From JACRLI01 sp035542815 (lineage in GTDB: Bacteria; Eisenbacteria; RBG-16-71-46; JACRLI01), in NCBI GenBank assembly GCA_035542815.1, contig DATKKS010000031.1:1-14668 (forward strand): a stretch of DNA of 14,668 nucleotides, given 5' to 3'. Position numbers and translations under genes: made by a program. Below, one piece after another: positions 6,280-13,647 of the stretch; positions within the stretch are counted from its first letter, which is position 1; each line of letters begins with the position of its first letter. The notes below the pieces were generated by a model, which saw only the letters and a program-made list of their open reading frames with translations, made no database searches and was not told the DNA's origin.

Positions 6280-7395
6280 ATGCCCGTTCCGTTGCTCGAC
6301 CTGAAAGCCCAGTACGCCACCATCAAGGACGAGGTCCTGGCGGCGGTGCACCAGGTGATGGAGAAGGGGGCGTTCATCCTGGGCCCCGAGGTGAAGGCCC
6401 TGGAAGCCGAGGTGGCCGCGTACTCGCAGTGCAAGTTCGGCATCGGCTGCGCCTCCGGCACCGACGCCCTGCTGCTGGCGCTCAAGGCCCTGGACATCGG
6501 GCCCGGGGACGAGGTGATCGTGCCCACGTTCACCTTCTTCGCCACCGCGGGCGCGGTGCACAACGTGGGCGCCACCCCGGTATTCGTGGACATCGAGCCG
6601 GACACCTGGAACCTCGACCCGGCGGGGCTGGAACGGGCCCTCACCCCGCGCACCCGGGCGGTGATCCCGGTGCACCTCTACGGCCAGTGCGCGGACATGG
6701 ACCGGATCCTCGAGCTGTGCCGGCCCCGCGGCATCGCGGTGATCGAGGACGCCGCGCAGAGCATCGGCTCGGAGCACCGCGGCCGGCGCGCCGGGAGCAT
6801 GGGCACGCTGGGCTGCTTCAGCTTCTTCCCGAGCAAGAACCTGGGGGCCATGGGCGACGGCGGCATGGTCACGGTGCGCGAGGACGAGGCGCTCGCCGAG
6901 CGGGTCCGGCTGCTCCGCTCGCACGGGGCCAAGCCCAAGTACTTCCACAAGCTGGTGGGCACCAACAGCCGCCTGGACGAGCTGCAGGCGGCGATCCTGA
7001 GGGTGAAGCTGCGGCACCTGGACGCCTGGACCGCCGGGCGGCAGAAGAACGCCCGCCGCTACGACGAGCTGCTGCGGGGCGTCGTGACCACGCCCAAGGC
7101 GCTGCCGCACGCGCGGCACATCTACAACCAGTACGTGATCCAGCTCGAGGGCCGCGACGCGCTGCAGACGCTCCTCAAGGAGCGCGGCATCGGGCACGAG
7201 ATCTACTACCCGCTGTGCCTGCACCAGCAGGAGTGCTTCGCGCACCTGCCCAGCAGGAACGCCTCCCTGCCGGCGGCGGAGCGCGCGGCGCGCGAGGTGC
7301 TGGCGCTGCCGGTGTACCCAGAGCTGCCGCCGGAGTCGCTGCAGCTGGTGGCGGACGCGGTCCAGGAGTTCGTGAAGTCCAAGGTAAGCCGATGA
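6280..7395 (+). CDS. DegT/DnrJ/EryC1/StrS-family PLP-dependent sugar aminotransferase
   Basis: This 371-residue enzyme has the standard length and order of the family. It carries LDLKAQY near the start, GPEVKALE, the cofactor-phosphate region CASGTDALLLALKAL (57-71), VPTFTFFATAGAV, the PLP-ring Asp157 in EDAAQSIG, the Schiff-base Lys186 in SFFPSKNLGAMGDGG, and NSRLDELQAAIL. The C-terminal part has IYNQYVIQ and GIGHEIYYPLCLH. It should transfer an amino group from glutamate to the 3-keto group produced by the Gfo/Idh dehydrogenase, giving the 3-amino sugar that the acyltransferase then caps (WbpE/WlbC-like role, or GnnB-like if lipid A is the destination). A strong AGGAGAG site (6269-6275) precedes the ATG. 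It is the only gene of the long operon set off by a real gap (99 bases). Its stop overlaps the leuS ATG. Confidence 0.92.
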   Translation: MPVPLLDLKAQYATIKDEVLAAVHQVMEKGAFILGPEVKALEAEVAAYSQCKFGIGCASGTDALLLALKALDIGPGDEVIVPTFTFFATAGAVHNVGATPVFVDIEPDTWNLDPAGLERALTPRTRAVIPVHLYGQCADMDRILELCRPRGIAVIEDAAQSIGSEHRGRRAGSMGTLGCFSFFPSKNLGAMGDGGMVTVREDEALAERVRLLRSHGAKPKYFHKLVGTNSRLDELQAAILRVKLRHLDAWTAGRQKNARRYDELLRGVVTTPKALPHARHIYNQYVIQLEGRDALQTLLKERGIGHEIYYPLCLHQQECFAHLPSRNASLPAAERAAREVLALPVYPELPPESLQLVADAVQEFVKSKVSR

Positions 7396-9923
7396 CCCAG
7401 GACGTGACCCCGGAGACCATGGCGGAGGAGTACCCGTTCGCCGAGATCGAGGCCCGCTGGAAGGCGGAGTGGAGCCGGGACTCCATCTTCCGCAACGACC
7501 TCAAGCCCACGGGGAAGCCCAAGTTCTACGTGCTGAACATGTTCCCGTACCCCTCGGGCGACCTGCACGTGGGCCACGGGCGCAACTACATCCTGGGCGA
7601 CGTCATCGCCCGCCACCTGGTGATGACCGGCCACCAGGTGCTGGCCCCCATGGGCTGGGACGCGTTCGGCCTGCCCGCCGAAAACGCCGCCATCGAGCGC
7701 AAGATCCACCCCCGGGAGTGGACGCTGTCCAACATCGCCAAGATGCGCCAGCAGTTCGAGGCCTGGGGCATCGGGCTGGACTGGGACCGCGAGCTGGCCT
7801 CCTGCCACCCGGGCTACTACAAGTGGACCCAGTGGCTGTTCCTGAAGCTGTACGAGCGCGGGCTGGCCTACCGGGGCCGGGCGCCGGTCAACTGGTGCCC
7901 TTCGTGCGCCACGGTGCTGGCCAACGAGCAGGTGCTGGCGGACGGCACCTGCGAGCGCTGCGGCACGGAGGTGGAACTCAAGGAACTGGAGCAGTGGTTC
8001 TTCAAGATCACCGCCTACGCCGAGCAGCTGCTGGAGGACCTGCGGCTGTTGGACGGCTGGCCGGAGAAGGTCCGGGTGATGCAGGAGAACTGGATCGGCC
8101 GGAGCCGCGGGGTGGAGATCGACTTCGAGATCCAGGGCCTGCCGGAGCGACTGACGGTGTTCACCACGCGCCCCGACACCCTGTTCGGCGCCACCTTCGC
8201 GGTGCTCTCCCCGGCCCACCCGCTGCTCGCCAAGCTCGCCGCGGGCAGCCCGCGGGAGGCGGAGATCCTGGCCTTCGCCCAGGAGGCCCGCCGCTCGCAG
8301 GGCGAGAACCGCTTCCAGGAGGTGGTGGACAAGGTGGGGGTGGACCTGGGCCGCCAGGTGATCAACCCGGTGAACGGCGAGGCCATCCCGCTGTACGTGG
8401 GCAACTACGTGCTGATGGGTTACGGCACCGGCGCGATCATGGCGGTGCCCGCGCACGACCAGCGCGACTACGAGTTCGCCACCCGCTACGGGATCCCCAT
8501 CCGGACCGTGATCATGCCGCCCGACGGGTCCCTCGAGCTGACCCCCGAAGGCGCCCCCAAGGGCAACGCCTGGGAGGGGCCCGGCCGGATGGTGAACTCC
8601 GGCGCCTTCGACGGCCAGGACTGGGAGCAGGCCTGGGAGGGCATCGCCGACCAGTTGGAGGCCCGCGGCCAGGGCCGGCGCCGGATCCAGTACCGGCTGC
8701 GCGACTGGCTGATCTCGCGCCAGCGCTACTGGGGTGCGCCCATCCCGATGCTCTACTGCCAGGCCTGCGGCATCCAGCCGGTGCCGGAGCGGGAGCTGCC
8801 GGTGCTGCTGCCGGAGGACGTCGAGTTCCTGGCCCGCGGGGAGAGCCCGCTGGCCCGGCACCCGAGCTTCCCGCACGCCCGGTGCCCCAAGTGCGGCGGT
8901 CCCGCCCGGCGCGAGACCGACACCATGGACACCTTCGTGGACTCCAGCTGGTACTTCCTGCGCTTCCTGACGCCGCGCGCCGAGGACCGGGCCTTCGACA
9001 CCGAGCTGGCCAACCGCTGGCTGCCGGTGGACCAGTACATCGGCGGGGTGGAGCACGCCATCCTGCACCTGCTGTACGCCCGGTTCGTCACCAAGGTGCT
9101 GTTCGACATGGGGCGGGTGAGCTTCCGCGAGCCGTTCGCGCACCTGTTCACCCAGGGCATGATCACGCGCTTCGGCGTCAAGATGTCCAAGAGCAAGAAG
9201 AACGTGGTCGCCCCGGACGAGCTGATCGGGAAGTTCGGGGCCGACACCTGCCGGCTGTACACCCTGTTCATCGGGCCGCCGGAGCGCGACGCGGAGTGGT
9301 CGGACGAGGGAGTGATGGGGGCCTACCGGTTCCTGGGCCGGGTGTGGCGCTGGTACCGGGAGGCGCTGCCGGGGATGAGCCCCGCGGACTCGCCGCTGGA
9401 CCCGGCCGGGCTCTCGGCCGCCGACCGCGAACTGCACGCGGCCGTGCACCGGGCCGCCCACCGGGTGGGCGAGGACATCGGGCGCTTCCACCTGAACACC
9501 TGCGTGAGCGCGCTGATGGAGGCCATGAACGCGGCCTATGCGTGGAGCGCGCTGCCGGCCGCCGAGCGCCCGCAGGCGGCCGCGGTGAGCCGGCACTTCG
9601 CGGAGCGCTTCGCCCAGCTCCTGGCGCCCATGGCCCCGCACATGGCGGAGGAGCTGTGGCGGCGCCTGGGGCACCGCGGGAGCGTGTTCCTTTCGGGCTG
9701 GCCCCAGGCCGACCCGCGGGCGCTGGCGCGCGAGGTGTTCGAGCTGGTGGTGCAAGTGAACGGCAAGGTGCGCGCCCGGGTGGAGGCGGCCACCAGCGCC
9801 AGCGAGGCGGAGGTCCGCGAGCTGGCCCTGGGCCACCCCCAGGTCCAGCCCTGGGTCAAGGGCAAGGCGGTGCGCAAGGTGGTCTACGTCAAGGGCAAGC
9901 TGGTGAGCATCGTGGCCGGCTAG
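7392..9923 (+). CDS. leuS: Leucyl-tRNA synthetase
   Basis: This is a complete 843-residue class I aminoacyl-tRNA synthetase charging tRNA-Leu in the cytoplasm. The ATP-binding HIGH motif appears as HVGH (59-62) within PSGDLHVGHGRNYILGD, and KMSKS is at 597-601. The leucine-specific region WDAFGLPAENAAI is present. The CP1 editing domain looks active: TTRPDTLFGATF begins at Thr258, and GTGAIMAVPAHDQRDYEFA holds the conserved Asp356. Two Cys4 zinc-ribbon pairs are visible, C169/C172 with C187/C190 and C456/C459 with C498/C501. The anticodon-binding region and the C-terminal domain (VQVNGKVRARVE, VVYVKGKLVSIVAG) complete the protein. The ATG at 7392 overlaps the aminotransferase stop by four bases, so a housekeeping gene is translationally coupled to sugar genes. 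In many Gram-negative bacteria leuS sits beside lptE and holA, which here lie about 3 kb upstream. Confidence 0.99.
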   Translation: MTQDVTPETMAEEYPFAEIEARWKAEWSRDSIFRNDLKPTGKPKFYVLNMFPYPSGDLHVGHGRNYILGDVIARHLVMTGHQVLAPMGWDAFGLPAENAAIERKIHPREWTLSNIAKMRQQFEAWGIGLDWDRELASCHPGYYKWTQWLFLKLYERGLAYRGRAPVNWCPSCATVLANEQVLADGTCERCGTEVELKELEQWFFKITAYAEQLLEDLRLLDGWPEKVRVMQENWIGRSRGVEIDFEIQGLPERLTVFTTRPDTLFGATFAVLSPAHPLLAKLAAGSPREAEILAFAQEARRSQGENRFQEVVDKVGVDLGRQVINPVNGEAIPLYVGNYVLMGYGTGAIMAVPAHDQRDYEFATRYGIPIRTVIMPPDGSLELTPEGAPKGNAWEGPGRMVNSGAFDGQDWEQAWEGIADQLEARGQGRRRIQYRLRDWLISRQRYWGAPIPMLYCQACGIQPVPERELPVLLPEDVEFLARGESPLARHPSFPHARCPKCGGPARRETDTMDTFVDSSWYFLRFLTPRAEDRAFDTELANRWLPVDQYIGGVEHAILHLLYARFVTKVLFDMGRVSFREPFAHLFTQGMITRFGVKMSKSKKNVVAPDELIGKFGADTCRLYTLFIGPPERDAEWSDEGVMGAYRFLGRVWRWYREALPGMSPADSPLDPAGLSAADRELHAAVHRAAHRVGEDIGRFHLNTCVSALMEAMNAAYAWSALPAAERPQAAAVSRHFAERFAQLLAPMAPHMAEELWRRLGHRGSVFLSGWPQADPRALAREVFELVVQVNGKVRARVEAATSASEAEVRELALGHPQVQPWVKGKAVRKVVYVKGKLVSIVAG

Positions 9924-9963
9924 CGGCGGGCCTCCCCGGGCGCCCGAGCAGGATCCGGACCGA

Positions 9964-10012
9964 TCGCGTAACGATTGTAACTTCAATCCATTAGCATCTC
10001 TGTTTCACGTCG
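9964..10012 (+). promoter_or_regulatory. AT-rich promoter-like region before the ECF sigma gene
   Basis: The 95-base gap after leuS contains a block much richer in A and T than its surroundings. It carries GTAAC twice (9968-9972 and 9977-9981, nine bases apart). The AAC core is typical of -35 elements used by ECF sigma factors, so self-activation of this operon is plausible. I could not assign a convincing -10 element: TCT at 9997-9999 is closer than usual and no TATAAT-like hexamer is well spaced. The rest of the gap (9924-9963) is GC-rich with no clear terminator. Confidence 0.4.
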
Positions 10013-10018
10013 AGTGGG

Positions 10019-10687
10019 ATGCCGGACGCCGGCCGCAGGCGGTACAACCGCGCGGCGGCGTCGGGCGTCCAAGTATTGGTGACGCACAACGGGTGGGCCC
10101 ACTTGTTGGATCGGCACGCGGAAGAGCCGTCCGAGCGCGACCTGGTGGAGGGCCTGCGCCGGGGCGACCCGACCGCCTTCGAGGCGATATACCGGACGCA
10201 CCACCGCCGGGTATACCAGGTCGCGGTGCGGGTCCTGGACAACCCCACGGTGGCTGAAGACATCGCACAGGAGGTGTTCATACGGGCGTTCGAGCGCGGC
10301 TCCCAGTTCCGGGGGGACTCGAAGCTGTCCACCTGGTTCTACCGCCTGACGGTGAACGCCTGCCTGAGCCACCTGCGGCGCAAGTCGGCGGTGAGCCTGG
10401 ACGAGAATCCGCTGCTCGCGGAGACCGTCGAGCGGGCCATTCCGGCGGCCTCTCCGCTGCGGCCGGCCCTGGAAGAGGCCATCCGGAGCCTGCCCCCCGG
10501 CTATCGCGCCAGCGTGGTGCTGCACGACATCGAGGGCCTGGAGCACGAGGAGATCGCCCGGGTCCTGGGGGTGTCGGTGGGCACGTCCAAATCGCAGCTG
10601 CACAAGGCCCGAGCGAAGCTGCGGGAGCTGCTGGCACCGGCGCTGGAGGCTGAGCGGCGGTACCGCGAGGAAACACGGCAGCCATGA
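10019..10687 (+). CDS. ECF-subfamily RNA polymerase sigma factor
   Basis: The protein is 222 residues from this start. Region sigma2 spans about 40-122 (DLVEGLRRGDPTAFEAIYR, AEDIAQEVFIRAF at 79-91, TWFYRLTVNACLSHLRR at 105-121). Region sigma4 spans about 150-205 (LEEAIRSLPPGYRASVVLHD, then the helix-turn-helix GLEHEEIARVLGVSVGTSKS). There is no sigma3 and no extra C-terminal domain. It directs RNA polymerase to a specialised regulon, most often envelope or stress genes. The next gene, overlapping by ATGA, encodes its probable anti-sigma factor. The start is uncertain. ATG at 10019 gives a basic N-terminal tail of about 40 residues and has only a poor ribosome binding site, while TTG 10076, GTG 10079 or TTG 10103/10106 would give the compact length usual in the family. 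Confidence 0.95.
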   Translation: MPDAGRRRYNRAAASGVQVLVTHNGWAHLLDRHAEEPSERDLVEGLRRGDPTAFEAIYRTHHRRVYQVAVRVLDNPTVAEDIAQEVFIRAFERGSQFRGDSKLSTWFYRLTVNACLSHLRRKSAVSLDENPLLAETVERAIPAASPLRPALEEAIRSLPPGYRASVVLHDIEGLEHEEIARVLGVSVGTSKSQLHKARAKLRELLAPALEAERRYREETRQP

Positions 10688-11907
10688 AACCCCTCCATCC
10701 CTTCGAAGACTGGATCCTGTCCGCCTACGCCGCCGGCGACCTGCCGGCGGCCGACTCGGGCCGCGTCGCGCGGCATCTGGAGGGCTGCGCGGACTGCCAG
10801 GCCCGGGTGCGGGAGCTGGCGCGGGTGCGTGAGGAGCTGCGCGGCCTGCCGCCCGCGGAGCCGACCCGCGACCTGTGGCCGGCGATCTCCCAGCGCCTCA
10901 ACCTGCCCGCGGCGGCCCGGAGCGCCGTCTCGCGGGCGTCCCGGCCGGCTGCGGCGGACGCTGGCGCGGCGCGCCCGGCAGCCGCGGCGGCGTGCGCCGA
11001 GCGGCTGGAGCCGTGGCGCCTGTCGGCCTACCTGGATGGCGATCTCGACGCGACCCACCGCACCGCGGTGGAGCACCACCTGGCTGGCTGCCCGGTGTGC
11101 CGGGCGCGGGTGGACGAACTGCAGGCCCTGGTGAGCGGGCTCAAGCGGCTCCCGGCTCCCGAGCCGCCCGCGTTCCTGTGGGCCCGGGTGCAGGCGGGGC
11201 TGCGGCAGGCCCGGCCCGTGCGGGGCAGGGGACCCGGGTTCGAGTGGGTCCGCTGGCTCCCGGCGGGCATGGCCGCCGCAGCCGCGCTGGCGGTGGTGGT
11301 GTGGCTGGGCCAGGAGCGCCGCCCGACGCTGCCTGGGGCGCCGGCCCGCCAGCCGGCGGCGGGCGCCGTCGCGGCCCGGCCGCAACCCTCGCCTGAGGCT
11401 CCCGGGGCGGGCGGCGCGGCGGGAGCGGTGGCCGCCGGGGCGCGGCCTTCCGGCGCCGGCGTCTTCGGCGATTCCGCGCCCACCGGGCCGACCGCGCGGG
11501 CCGATCTCCCCGTCTCGCAGCACTACACCGAGGCCGCCCGCCGGTGGCTGGCGGGCCTGACCTCTTCGGCGCGCGGCGGCCGGAACGGGGGAGAGAACGT
11601 CCTGCAGACGGCTTCCACTCCGGGGGCCGCGGGCATGGGCGGGATGGACGACGTCGGCCCGGACCCCGATCCCAAGCTGAGCGATGCCATCCGGAGCCGC
11701 TTGGAGCAGCTCGACGCCGACATCCGCGAGACCCAGACCAACCTGGCCCTGAACCCGGGCAACGAGCGGGTGCAGGCGGCCGCGTGGTCCGCCTACATGG
11801 CCAAGGTGGACTACCTGCGCTCGCTGCTGGGGCGCCGCAGCAGCGGCTCCGGCAACCGCACCACGGTGGCCCCGGGCACGGGCGCGAGCCAGAGGGACGC
11901 GGCATGA
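10684..11907 (+). CDS. Membrane-anchored anti-sigma factor with two tandem zinc-finger (ZAS) domains
   Basis: This 407-residue protein has two copies of the zf-HC2/ZAS module. The first is WILSAYAAGDL with HLEGCADC (His31, Cys35, Cys38). The second is WRLSAYLDGDL with HLAGCPVC (His132, Cys136, Cys139). The copies align without gaps at an offset of exactly 101 residues. A single transmembrane helix follows (WLPAGMAAAAALAVVVWLG, 191-209), placing the zinc domains in the cytoplasm. Outside the membrane are a long Ala/Pro/Gly-rich stretch (about 212-275) and a C-terminal helical hairpin, LEQLDADIRETQTNLALNPG then AAAWSAYMAKVDYLRSLL. This hairpin, recalled from memory, recurs in anti-sigma factors of Gemmatimonadota and Acidobacteriota. 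The protein should hold the upstream ECF sigma factor at the membrane and release it on signal. It has ATGA overlaps at both ends, so sigma, anti-sigma and the next secreted protein are coupled. Confidence 0.9.
   Translation: MKPLHPFEDWILSAYAAGDLPAADSGRVARHLEGCADCQARVRELARVREELRGLPPAEPTRDLWPAISQRLNLPAAARSAVSRASRPAAADAGAARPAAAAACAERLEPWRLSAYLDGDLDATHRTAVEHHLAGCPVCRARVDELQALVSGLKRLPAPEPPAFLWARVQAGLRQARPVRGRGPGFEWVRWLPAGMAAAAALAVVVWLGQERRPTLPGAPARQPAAGAVAARPQPSPEAPGAGGAAGAVAAGARPSGAGVFGDSAPTGPTARADLPVSQHYTEAARRWLAGLTSSARGGRNGGENVLQTASTPGAAGMGGMDDVGPDPDPKLSDAIRSRLEQLDADIRETQTNLALNPGNERVQAAAWSAYMAKVDYLRSLLGRRSSGSGNRTTVAPGTGASQRDAA
10711..11202 (+). repeat. Internal duplication of the anti-sigma zinc-finger domain
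   Basis: Residues 10-72 (bases 10711-10899) and 111-173 (bases 11014-11202) of the anti-sigma factor align without gaps, with about 28 of 63 positions identical. The matches include W, LSAY, GDL, the His and both zinc Cys, ARV, EL, LP, EP and LW. The linker between the copies (about 73-110) is Ala/Arg-rich. The DNA has diverged, so this is an old domain duplication and not a recent tandem repeat. Confidence 0.85.
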
Positions 11908-13610
11908 AGCGCTGGCTGGCCGCCCCGGCCTTGATCCTCGCCCTCGCCCTGGCGCTGGCCGCCGGCGGGTCGCCCGCGGCCGCGGCGCCGCCGGGCCACG
12001 CGCCGCAGCCGCCCGAGGCGCCGAAGGCCGCGGCCCCGCAGGCTCAGGCCCCGCAGGCCGAGGCGCCGCAGGCGCCGGCGTTGACCGATCAGATCGCCAC
12101 CCAGCTGGCCAAGCTGGGCCAGCAGGTGCAGGCGGTGCGGGCGGAGTTCCTGTTCCTGGCCGCAGACAGCGCGCTGGCCTCCCGGGATCTCCTCCGCCGC
12201 GCCCGCGCCCTCGAGGCCAAGGTGGCCAAGCTGGCCTCCCAGGCCGCGGCGCTGGACGCCCGCGTGGCGGCGCTGCCGCAGGGGGTTCGGTTCATCCCCA
12301 ACCTGGCCTGGCTCAACCCCGACTCCCTGGCCGAGGCCATGGCCCGCGCGATGACCAACTACCAGCAGCTGCTCGAACGCCTGGGCTCCACCAGCTCAAC
12401 CGCGATGGCCCCCCCGGGGCAGGTGGGGGTGAGCTGGAAGGAGCACTTCAAGGTGACCTCGCTGCCCACGGTGGCCACCCGCACCTTCGTGCGGGCGCTG
12501 GTCCCGCCGCCGGAGGTCCAACGGGTGCACGTGGACCACCGGTACGGGGACGTCCGCGTGCTCCCGAGCCCGGACGACAGCGTGCGCCTCACGGTCCAGG
12601 TGACGGTCCAGGGCAGCATGGACGAGGCCGAAGGCCAGCGGCTGGCGGACCAGGTGGCGCTGGACATCCAGCTGGACACCGCCTGCACCGCGCAGGCCAG
12701 CATCCCCGAGATCCACGGCCAGGCCGACCGCTCCATCCGGGTGGACGTGGTGATGCAGGTGCCGCGCACCCTGGGCGCGTGCGTCCGCAACTCGTACGGC
12801 GACGTGATGCTCAGCAGCCTGGCCAGCCGGGCGGAGGCCAACGCCACCTACGGCGACGTGCTGGGCTACGACCTGGGCGCCGACGCCCGGCTGGAGGCCC
12901 ACAACGGCGACATCAAGGTGGAACACGCAGCCGGGGCGCTGGACGTCGCCGACCAGTCCGGGGTGGTGGTGCTGCGGCGGGCGGAGGGGCCGGTGTCGGT
13001 GGACGGGATGGGCTCCGAGATGAACCTCGAGGACCTGCGCGCGGGCGCCCACCTGAGCGCCCGGAACGGATCGCTGCGCCTGCGGAACGCGGTGGGCCCG
13101 CTGGACCTGGTGGTGCAGAACGCCACGGTGGGGGTGGAGAGCGTCCGCGGGCCGGTGACTCTCAACAGCCAGCTGGGGCGGGTGGAGCTGGCCCAGGTGG
13201 CCGGCCCGGTCACCGCCCAGTGCGTGGACGGCAGCCTGGGCACGTCGTTCGTGGAAGGGCTGCAGGACCTCCAGACCCGCCGCTGCCAGCTGCGGGTGGA
13301 GAACCCCGGCGGGGACGTGCGCATGAGCGGGGAGTCCGCCCCGCTCCTGCTGCGGCTGGCCGAGGGGGGAGCGGGCCACCACTACGAGGCCACCAACCGC
13401 CTCGGCACGGTCAGCCTGGAGCTGCCGCCCACCGGCTCGGCCACCATCCACGCCGCCACCAGCTTCGGCACCATCTACTCCGACCTGCCCATCCAGCGCC
13501 GGGACACCGGCGACTGGCAGCGCGGCGAGGCCAAGCTGGGCGCGGGGGAGGCTCAGATCTCGCTCCAGGCCGCCTTTTCGAGCATCCGAATCACCACCAT
13601 GGGGCACTGA
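11904..13610 (+). CDS. Secreted DUF4097-like beta-solenoid protein with coiled-coil N-terminal half
   Basis: This 568-residue exported protein has a signal peptide (MKRWLAAPALILALALALAAG, cleavage likely near 22-28). A Pro/Ala/Gln linker follows, with the five-residue unit APQAx three times (44-58), then a helical, coiled-coil-like region (about 60-125). The C-terminal two thirds is built of short strands with YGDV, NGDI, NGSL and LGRV turns. This is the DUF4097/DUF2807 putative adhesin pattern, with an 18-residue period from residue 298 to 477. There is no outer-membrane anchor or lipobox, so it probably stays in the periplasm or is released. DUF4097 proteins are often encoded next to ECF sigma/anti-sigma pairs, and here the gene overlaps the anti-sigma stop by ATGA, with AGAGGGA (11891-11897) as ribosome binding site. 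It may sense or shield the envelope, but its function is not established. Confidence 0.82.
   Translation: MKRWLAAPALILALALALAAGGSPAAAAPPGHAPQPPEAPKAAAPQAQAPQAEAPQAPALTDQIATQLAKLGQQVQAVRAEFLFLAADSALASRDLLRRARALEAKVAKLASQAAALDARVAALPQGVRFIPNLAWLNPDSLAEAMARAMTNYQQLLERLGSTSSTAMAPPGQVGVSWKEHFKVTSLPTVATRTFVRALVPPPEVQRVHVDHRYGDVRVLPSPDDSVRLTVQVTVQGSMDEAEGQRLADQVALDIQLDTACTAQASIPEIHGQADRSIRVDVVMQVPRTLGACVRNSYGDVMLSSLASRAEANATYGDVLGYDLGADARLEAHNGDIKVEHAAGALDVADQSGVVVLRRAEGPVSVDGMGSEMNLEDLRAGAHLSARNGSLRLRNAVGPLDLVVQNATVGVESVRGPVTLNSQLGRVELAQVAGPVTAQCVDGSLGTSFVEGLQDLQTRRCQLRVENPGGDVRMSGESAPLLLRLAEGGAGHHYEATNRLGTVSLELPPTGSATIHAATSFGTIYSDLPIQRRDTGDWQRGEAKLGAGEAQISLQAAFSSIRITTMGH
12033..12077 (+). repeat. 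Three-copy 15-base repeat coding APQAx
   Basis: Residues 44-58 of the DUF4097-like protein read APQAQ-APQAE-APQAP, three consecutive 5-residue units. The DNA units are nearly identical 15-mers beginning GCCCCGCAGGC. This is a short extended linker between the signal peptide and the helical region, prone to copy-number change. Confidence 0.85.
12795..13334 (+). repeat. Ten gap-free 18-residue (54-base) beta-solenoid coils
   Basis: Coils of the DUF4097-like protein start at residues 298, 316, 334, 352, 370, 388, 406, 424, 442 and 460, each exactly 18 residues long. In each coil column 1 is often Tyr or Asn, column 2 mostly Gly, columns 4 and 6 Val/Ile/Leu, column 11 mostly Gly, column 12 often Pro, and columns 13 and 15 Val/Leu. 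Examples are NGDIKVEHAAGALDV, NGSLRLRNAVGPLDL and LGRVELAQVAGPVTA. The pattern then loosens (coils near 478, 500 and 521). This is visible at the protein level; the DNA copies have diverged. Confidence 0.85.
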
Positions 13611-13635
13611 CCTGCGCGGGTCGTGCCCCCAACGC

Positions 13636-13640
13636 GGAGG
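13636..13640 (+). promoter_or_regulatory. Ribosome binding site of the last gene
   Basis: GGAGG lies 7 bases before the ATG at 13648. It is the strongest Shine-Dalgarno sequence in the sigma-factor module and supports this start. The gap from the previous stop is only 37 bases, so the gene is probably in the same transcript but translated independently. Confidence 0.75.
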
Positions 13641-13647
13641 TCCCAGG

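Noticed and set aside
9924..9963. GC-rich palindromic bits after leuS as a terminator
   Set aside because: The longest (CGGGCGCCCG) has no loop and is not followed by T residues.
7206..9986. Very long open frame (over 900 codons) on the minus strand opposite leuS
   Set aside because: High GC at third codon positions removes stops from the antisense frame. The translation is rich in His, Arg, Gln and Val with no domain, and leuS on the other strand is unmistakable and full length.
10634..10650. Sigma54-like sequence TGGCACCGGCGCTGG
   Set aside because: The -12 element has GG in place of the required GC, and the site lies inside the sigma-factor coding region.
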